NCBI GenBank assembly: GCA_021773365.1
Contig: JAJFKF010000042.1
Span: 1 to 64,000, forward strand
Source of the DNA: Gammaproteobacteria bacterium
GTDB lineage: Bacteria > Pseudomonadota > Gammaproteobacteria > Steroidobacterales > Steroidobacteraceae
Direction of reading: 5' to 3'
DNA length: 64,000 nt
Position numbers and translations under genes: made by a program. Each line of letters opens with the position of its first letter. Position 1 is the stretch's first letter. Shown one piece after another: positions 63,433-64,000 of this stretch. The notes beneath the pieces are model-generated. The model was given only the letters and a program-made list of their open reading frames with translations, was not told the origin of the DNA and made no database searches.

Positions 63433-63972
63433 CTCGGCAAGCTCCAGCCCCATCGTTTTCTTGCCCTCGATGCGATAGGGCTCCTTCAAGGTGGAAACGT
63501 CGAACCAGCCGACCCTCTGCTTGCCTTCGCCAACGATGCGGCCGCAATCATTGATCAGGGCATAGGCGGCCATCGCCGATCCGGCATTGCCATTGGTCGG
63601 AATGGCCAGATGTTCGATGTCAAATTCCTTGGCCATCGACACGGCCAGGCAAAGCCCTCGCGCCTTGAACGACCCAGTCGGCAAGCGTCCCTCGTCCTTG
63701 ACAATTGCCTTGCCAGGTTCGGCGCCCAGCCCGGCGGCGGATCGCTCCAGCGCGATCAGCGGCGTCATCACCTCGCCAAGCGAAATCCGATTTTTTGCTT
63801 CGGTAACCGGAAGCATCGGCGCGTAGCGCCACAGCCCGGGTTCCGTGGATTTCGCCAGATCGTCCCTTTTGAAGCTGTGCGCCAGCCGCTCCAGGTCGTA
63901 GCGCACCAGCAGCGGTTTGCCGGCTTCGGACAGACCATGCACCTCGCCTGCCGCATAGCGCTTGCCGGTCAT
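63433..63972 (-). pseudogene. Threonine synthase-like gene fragment with internal deletion
   Basis: From the ATG at 63972 the frame matches the N-terminus of PLP-dependent threonine synthases, including KDEGRLPTGSFKARG with the PLP lysine. At about 63562 it passes from AMAAYA directly into LINDCGRIVGEGK, which normally lies roughly 40-50 residues later. It then continues through WFDVSTLKEPYRIEGKKTMG and stops matching after ELAE at 63433, where TBDR sequence begins. The gene thus lacks an internal stretch and its whole C-terminal half. Joined coding frames run on for about 20 codons before a stop. Confidence 0.8.
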
Positions 63973-64000
63973 CGAACATTCAAGATGCGAAACGAAAGTC

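Noticed and set aside
1-64000. rRNA, tRNA, CRISPR arrays and prophage
   Set aside because: No tRNA-like cloverleaf, rRNA core sequence, regularly spaced repeat or phage structural gene was recognised by eye; a covariance-model scan would be needed to exclude small RNAs.

Overview
The window is GC-rich DNA (roughly 60-65% G+C) from a Gram-negative bacterium. It is dense in TonB-dependent receptors (TBDRs), FecI-type ECF sigma factors and FecR-type regulators, with secreted peptidases and outer-membrane proteins. The most likely host is a gammaproteobacterium of the Xanthomonadales/Steroidobacterales kind; that placement is inferred from gene style only. No rRNA, tRNA, CRISPR array or replication origin was seen.

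Layout. (1) 68-7882, minus: a cell-surface-signalling module of TBDR, zinc metallopeptidase, FecI sigma and FecR. (2) 8205-9686, plus: an AAA_14/DUF4143 ATPase behind an AT-rich leader with an inverted repeat. (3) 9644-15020, minus: a tightly coupled chain of TorF-like outer-membrane protein, ECF sigma, anti-sigma, subtilase lipoprotein and caspase-like secreted peptidase. (4) 15133-17078, minus: a cytochrome c-like lipoprotein and a haem-motif porin. (5) 17241-34137: a large tailoring-enzyme locus with two B12-type and two SPASM-like radical SAM proteins, three methyltransferases, an HprK-like kinase, a nucleotidyltransferase, a GT-B-like protein, a fused dehydrogenase, an amidohydrolase and an ABC exporter. 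No precursor peptide or known synthase was found, so the product is unknown. (6) 34163-40747, minus: FecI-FecR-TBDR plus an S9 peptidase related to lasso-peptide isopeptidases. (7) 40822-42426: an amidase lipoprotein. (8) 42581-47287: a 1568-residue exported protein joining a coiled-coil, a kinase-like domain and a subtilase. (9) 47550-52131: a decaying signalling module with a TBDR carrying a frameshifting deletion, a sigma gene with an in-frame amber and an intact FecR. (10) 52250-57106: an IS630 remnant, a phospholipase A fragment and a complete ABC efflux system (ATPase, permease, adaptor). (11) 57103-62135: another TBDR/sigma/FecR module with only the tail of its peptidase left. (12) 62279-63972: a threonine synthase fragment joined to a TBDR fragment.

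How it works together. The recurring unit is TBDR + peptidase + FecI/FecR: an outer-membrane transporter that senses its own substrate and pairs with an enzyme likely to process it. Candidate promoters for these sigma factors can be read directly. Two TGTC[GT]GG-N15-CGTCTAG sites lie upstream of the sigma and TBDR genes of module 6. Mirror-image pairs lie between the divergent TBDR and sigma genes of modules 9 and 11. Several genes have lost internal segments or been truncated, which points to ongoing gene loss, or possibly to assembly error at some junctions.
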